Below are positions 21,594 to 22,900 of a stretch of DNA of 22,900 nucleotides, piece after piece. How positions within the stretch are numbered: position 1 is the stretch's first letter; the number at the start of each line of letters is the position of its first letter. Source of the stretch: Anaerolineales bacterium (GTDB lineage Bacteria > Chloroflexota > Anaerolineae > Anaerolineales > DRMV01); NCBI GenBank assembly GCA_026985785.1, contig JALSPT010000252.1:1-22900 (forward strand), in the 5' to 3' direction. A program made the position numbers and the translations under genes. The notes under the pieces are model-generated. The model saw only the letters and a list, made by a program, of their open reading frames with translations, was not told the origin of the DNA and ran no database searches.

Positions 21594-22900
21594 TTATGCC
21601 GCCGGACGCAGGTCCTTGATGTTCAACTGGGGGCTACGCTGGCCGTTGTATTCGTTCCATTCAAAAGTGAACAGAATATCCACCGCGGCGGGCAGTTTCT
21701 CCAACCATTCCCTCTGGCGGAAGGCAATGGCCTGACGGCGCACGCCGTCCTGCTCCAAAATGAGTTTGAGGTGCTGGGCTTCCTTGCCGACGGTGCGGGC
21801 GCTGTGCACGCGCACGCCGCGGGCGACGAAGCGCGGCCGCGGGTTGCCGAAGCCGGTGGGTTCCAGCCAGCGCATGTCGGTGAGCGCCTGGGTGGTCAGG
21901 TCTCGCAGACGCACCTCGGCATCGGCGCGCAGGGTGGGGCGCAGGTCGAGGCCGCCGAGGGCGCTTTCGGCCTGGGCACGCAGGCAGGCCAACAGGTCGG
22001 GCAGGCGGTCGTTGCGCACAGTAAAGCCCGCCGCCGCGGCGTGGCCGCCGTAGTGCTCCAACAGGTCGCCGCAGGCTTCCAGCGCCTGGGTGATGTGAAA
22101 TTCGGGGATGCTGCGGCACGAGGCGCGGGTGAATTCTTCCCCCCGCTGGCCGACGATGGCCGGGCGGTAGTAGCGCTCCACCAGGCGGGAAGCGGCCAGC
22201 CCCACCACGCCGGGGTTGAAATCGGGATGGGCGGCAAACAGCAGCAGCGGCACCTCGTCGCCTTCTACGGCCAGGCTTTCGGCTTTTTCCTGCACTTCCT
22301 TCGTCTGGCGCTGGCGCTCGCGATTCTGGGCGTCCAGTTGCATGGCCAAGCGCCCGGCTTCCATATAATCCTCGGTCAGCAGCAGGTCGAGGGCAGCGAG
22401 GGCCGATTCCAGCCGCCCGGCGGCGTTGAGGCGCGGGCCGAGCATGAAGCCGATGTGGGTGGCGGTGAGGCGCTCCGCCTTGAGGTTGGACACCTGAATG
22501 AGGGAAAACAGCCCCTGGCGCTGCGGGCGGCGCAGGCGGTGCAGCCCCAGGCGCACTAAGTAGCGGTTTTCGCCCTGCAACGGCGCGAGGTCGGCCACCG
22601 TGCCCAAGGCCACCAGGTCGAGGTAGTCAGCCACGGCGTCAGCCTCGGCGGGGCGCAGGCGCAGAAAGAGCGCCTGGGCTATTTTGTAGGCCAGGCCGAC
22701 GCCAGCAAGGTATTTTTCAGGGTACGTGTCGTCGGCGCGCTTGGGGTTGATGACCGCCAGCGCGGGCGGCAGGGTTTCGCCCGGCAGGTGGTGGTCGCTG
22801 ACGATGAGGTCCAGCCCCACAGCGCGGGCGTGTTCGGCTTCGGCCACCGAGCGGATGCCGCAATCCACCGTGACCACCACCCGCACCCCCTCGGCGTGCA
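21594..22900 (-). CDS. recJ: Single-strand-specific 5'-3' exonuclease RecJ, 5' end outside window
   Basis: The reading frame is open to the window edge, so the first part (including the early DHH-domain aspartates) is missing. Numbering from the first in-window start-like codon (GTG 22886), the DHH motif is VSDHHLPG (29-36) with VDCGI before it. The later motifs include LDLVALGTVADLAPL and GPRLNAAGRL; the DHHA1 domain has HYGGHAAAAGF; and the OB-like C-terminal part carries EPTGFGNPRPRF. RecJ degrades single-stranded DNA in recombination, mismatch and base-excision repair. It lies tail to tail with the SpoU gene and has no terminator visible within the 14-nt gap. Confidence 0.93.
   Translation of the reverse strand, partial: HAEGVRVVVTVDCGIRSVAEAEHARAVGLDLIVSDHHLPGETLPPALAVINPKRADDTYPEKYLAGVGLAYKIAQALFLRLRPAEADAVADYLDLVALGTVADLAPLQGENRYLVRLGLHRLRRPQRQGLFSLIQVSNLKAERLTATHIGFMLGPRLNAAGRLESALAALDLLLTEDYMEAGRLAMQLDAQNRERQRQTKEVQEKAESLAVEGDEVPLLLFAAHPDFNPGVVGLAASRLVERYYRPAIVGQRGEEFTRASCRSIPEFHITQALEACGDLLEHYGGHAAAAGFTVRNDRLPDLLACLRAQAESALGGLDLRPTLRADAEVRLRDLTTQALTDMRWLEPTGFGNPRPRFVARGVRVHSARTVGKEAQHLKLILEQDGVRRQAIAFRQREWLEKLPAAVDILFTFEWNEYNGQRSPQLNIKDLRPAA

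Overview
The window looks like a stretch of bacterial chromosome with high GC and dense, mostly housekeeping gene content. The repertoire includes a membrane-bound HdrD/EMO-type Fe-S oxidoreductase, an SCP2 protein, an FmdB zinc ribbon, a YceD/DUF177 protein beside a primary sigma factor, a lone DUF2344 protein, two rhomboids and an SDH-type Clp-fold protease. Together these suggest a Chloroflexota (Anaerolineae-like) genome. That assignment is inference from gene families and style; there is no 16S or marker phylogeny in the window.

Layout. Positions 1-1899 (+) hold the 3' part of a heme/Fe-S membrane oxidoreductase gene, closed by a clear intrinsic terminator. Positions 4620-2001 (-) form a tight operon gmk, rhomboid, SCP2, folB, folK. 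Positions 4687-5655 (+) carry an FmdB-like zinc ribbon and a DUF3592 membrane protein. Positions 5892-9444 (+) carry a three-gene cassette of visibly lower GC: a cysteine-rich PAS histidine-kinase-like protein, an atypical receiver protein and a four-helix membrane protein of unknown function. A MazE/AbrB-VapC toxin-antitoxin pair follows at 10172-9496 (-). Positions 14071-10381 (-) carry yceD, rpoD and metG. Positions 14138-14791 (+) hold the RdgB nucleotide-sanitising enzyme, overlapping convergently with an alpha/beta hydrolase. That hydrolase lies downstream of a GAF/NarL-type sensor kinase, which itself follows a tRNA-Val(CAC) gene (all -). From 17263 onward on the + strand come MGMT and DUF2344, then rhomboid and SDH protease, then a macrodomain protein and a SpoU methyltransferase. 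These meet a truncated recJ (-) at the right edge.

The most notable observation is the leader of metG (12414-12175, - strand). A 20-codon ORF with three consecutive Met codons sits exactly where a leaderless transcript from an extended -10 promoter would begin. Its last codons contain a 9-nt segment identical to the 3' arm of a downstream terminator hairpin, so an antiterminator and a terminator can form alternatively. This is the layout of ribosome-mediated transcription attenuation, here for methionyl-tRNA synthetase with Met codons as the sensor. A second theme is leaderless expression: a TAnnAT box exactly 6 nt before ATG occurs at this leader, at the NarL-type kinase and at MGMT. The lower-GC kinase/receiver/membrane-protein cassette is the best candidate for an undescribed signalling system.
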